Positions 62,830-64,000 of a stretch of DNA of 64,000 bases are shown here, one piece after another. The notes under the pieces are model-generated. The model was not told where the DNA came from and did not search any database. It was given only the letters and a program-made list of their open reading frames with translations. Every line of letters begins with the position of its first letter. Positions within the stretch are counted from its first letter, which is position 1. This DNA is from Permianibacter aggregans (GTDB lineage: Bacteria; Pseudomonadota; Gammaproteobacteria; Enterobacterales; Permianibacteraceae), in the NCBI RefSeq assembly GCF_009756665.1, contig NZ_CP037953.1:2728001-2792000 (forward strand), read 5' to 3'. A program made the position numbers and the translations under genes.

Positions 62830-64000
62830 GTGACTGCATTAACGGGAAAGCACATTTTGCTCGGCGTCAGTGGCGGTATCGCTGCTTATAAAAGTGCCGA
62901 TCTGGTCCGCCGTCTGAAAGATCAGGGGGCGCAGGTGAAAGTGGTGATGACGGGCGGTGCGCAAACCTTTGTTACGCCGCTGACCTTTCAGGCGCTATCC
63001 GGCGAGCCAGTGCATACCGATCTACTCGATGCCGACGCCGAAGCGGCCATGGGCCATATCGAACTGGCGCGCTGGGCCGATTTATTGTTGATTGCGCCGG
63101 CCAGTGCCGATTTGCTGGCCCGGATGGCAACAGGCATGGCCAATGATTTATTGAGCACGGTGGTGCTGGCGACCAGTGCCCCGGTGGCGGTCGCCCCGGC
63201 AATGAACCAGCAAATGTGGGCGCATGCGGCAACTCAGGACAATATCGCCCAGCTGGCTGGACGTGGTGTGCAGGTATGGGGGCCGGCAGCCGGTAGTCAG
63301 GCCTGTGGTGAGGTTGGCCTCGGCCGGATGCTGGAGCCGATGGAGCTGGTCGAGCGGGTCATGGCCCAATTCGCCGAGAAGATTCTGGCCGGCAAGCGTG
63401 TTGTGATCACGGCCGGCCCGACCCGGGAAGCCATTGACCCGGTGCGTTATTTGAGCAATCACAGTTCCGGCAAGATGGGGTTTGCGCTGGCCGAAGCGGC
63501 CGCCCAGGCCGGTGCCGATGTGGTGCTGGTTTCCGGGCCGGTGTCATTGCCTACGCCGGTCGGCTGTTTGCGGGTCGATGTTGATTCCGCCGAAGAAATG
63601 AAAGCCGCCGTGATGTCAGCGGTGGCCGATAGCGATGTTTTTATTGCCTGTGCGGCCGTGGCCGATTACCGGGCCGAGAAAATCGCCGATCAGAAAATCA
63701 AGAAAAAGACCGATACGCTGACGCTGAACCTGATCAAGAACCCGGACATCCTGGCCGAAGTATCCGCCTTGTCCAAGCGACCGTACTGTGTTGGCTTCGC
63801 AGCGGAAACAGAGCAAGTGCTCACTCATGCTGAAGATAAACTAACTCGGAAAAAGCTCGACATGATTTTCGCCAACGATGTCAGCCGCAGCGATATCGGC
63901 TTTGGCTGCGAAAACAATGCCATCACGGCGTTGATCCGGCGCGGCAACGGCGTTGAACAGCAGGATTTGCCAGCCCAGCCCAAGCGCACACTGGCCCGGG
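62830..64000 (+). CDS. coaBC: Phosphopantothenoylcysteine decarboxylase/synthetase CoaBC (3' partial)
   Basis: The bifunctional flavoprotein of coenzyme A synthesis; 390 residues are visible and the frame runs off the window. The decarboxylase part opens [21 protein letters not shown] and has the catalytic histidine in [11 protein letters not shown] near 75, PAMNQQMW near 123-130 and the catalytic cysteine in [13 protein letters not shown] near 155-167. The synthetase part begins near 190 ([27 protein letters not shown]) and holds AAVADYR near 275 and KIKKKTD. The start is GTG 62830; no in-frame ATG lies upstream. Only the last residues are missing. Confidence 0.95.
   Translation, partial: MTALTGKHILLGVSGGIAAYKSADLVRRLKDQGAQVKVVMTGGAQTFVTPLTFQALSGEPVHTDLLDADAEAAMGHIELARWADLLLIAPASADLLARMATGMANDLLSTVVLATSAPVAVAPAMNQQMWAHAATQDNIAQLAGRGVQVWGPAAGSQACGEVGLGRMLEPMELVERVMAQFAEKILAGKRVVITAGPTREAIDPVRYLSNHSSGKMGFALAEAAAQAGADVVLVSGPVSLPTPVGCLRVDVDSAEEMKAAVMSAVADSDVFIACAAVADYRAEKIADQKIKKKTDTLTLNLIKNPDILAEVSALSKRPYCVGFAAETEQVLTHAEDKLTRKKLDMIFANDVSRSDIGFGCENNAITALIRRGNGVEQQDLPAQPKRTLAR

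Overview
The window is ordinary chromosome of a Gammaproteobacterium with moderate-to-high GC. The assignment rests on gene content and order: mutY overlapping yggX, rsmD divergent from ftsY, rpmB-rpmG next to radC and coaBC, thiS-thiG-trmB, a tRNA-Phe, and an SAH riboswitch before ahcY. I cannot fix the genus. No prophage, insertion sequence, CRISPR array or plasmid function was seen. The first gene is cut at its 5' end and the last (coaBC) at its 3' end.

Region by region. 1-5.4 kb: a DUF3667 membrane protein, then a plus-strand run of a secreted alpha/beta hydrolase, a NatA/NatB-type ABC exporter, an ECF-like sigma factor and a membrane protein. 5.4-14.3 kb: dgt, an exported catalase-peroxidase, a lone formyltransferase, an ACT-like protein, an amino-acid permease with a dimethylargininase-type hydrolase, and a convergent Rieske oxygenase. 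14.3-18.3 kb: an arsenic-type cluster (ArsR repressor, flavoprotein with a cysteine-rich tail, MFS exporter) with twin operators, and a divergent peroxiredoxin-like gene. 18.6-25.6 kb: a DUF885 hydrolase, bioA, a DUF924 protein, tapT and ahcY. 25.8-31.1 kb: a TetR regulator and an RND/MMPL exporter with a LolA-like and a beta-barrel protein, tied together by three copies of one palindromic operator. 31.1-33.8 kb: a receiver domain joined to a membrane anchor, a CsaA-like protein, and about 0.9 kb of non-coding DNA with hairpin repeats, tRNA-Phe and a second copy of the tRNA 3' end.

33.8-42.8 kb: yggX, mutY, a DUF4287 protein, then a protein-phosphorylation module (Ser/Thr kinase, lipoprotein, type-VI-style FHA protein, PP2C phosphatase) without type VI structural genes in the window, and a protein in which Sel1-like repeats flank a TonB C-terminal domain. 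42.8-47.2 kb: a compact six-gene minus-strand operon made of a Tat-exported small protein, a PqqD-like peptide chaperone, an HprK-related kinase, a nucleotidyltransferase, a retropepsin-like peptidase and RimK. It looks like a protein or peptide modification system and is the best candidate for undescribed biology here. 47.4-50.4 kb: thiS, thiG, trmB, a repeat protein and a small membrane protein. 50.4-59 kb: an acyltransferase-like protein and a coupled DNA-repair operon (AddB-like nuclease, AddA-like helicase-nuclease, exonuclease/GIY-YIG protein). 59-64 kb: a zinc-ribbon protein, rsmD, ftsY, rpmG, rpmB, radC and coaBC.

Functions come from motifs and family knowledge read by eye; no database search was run.
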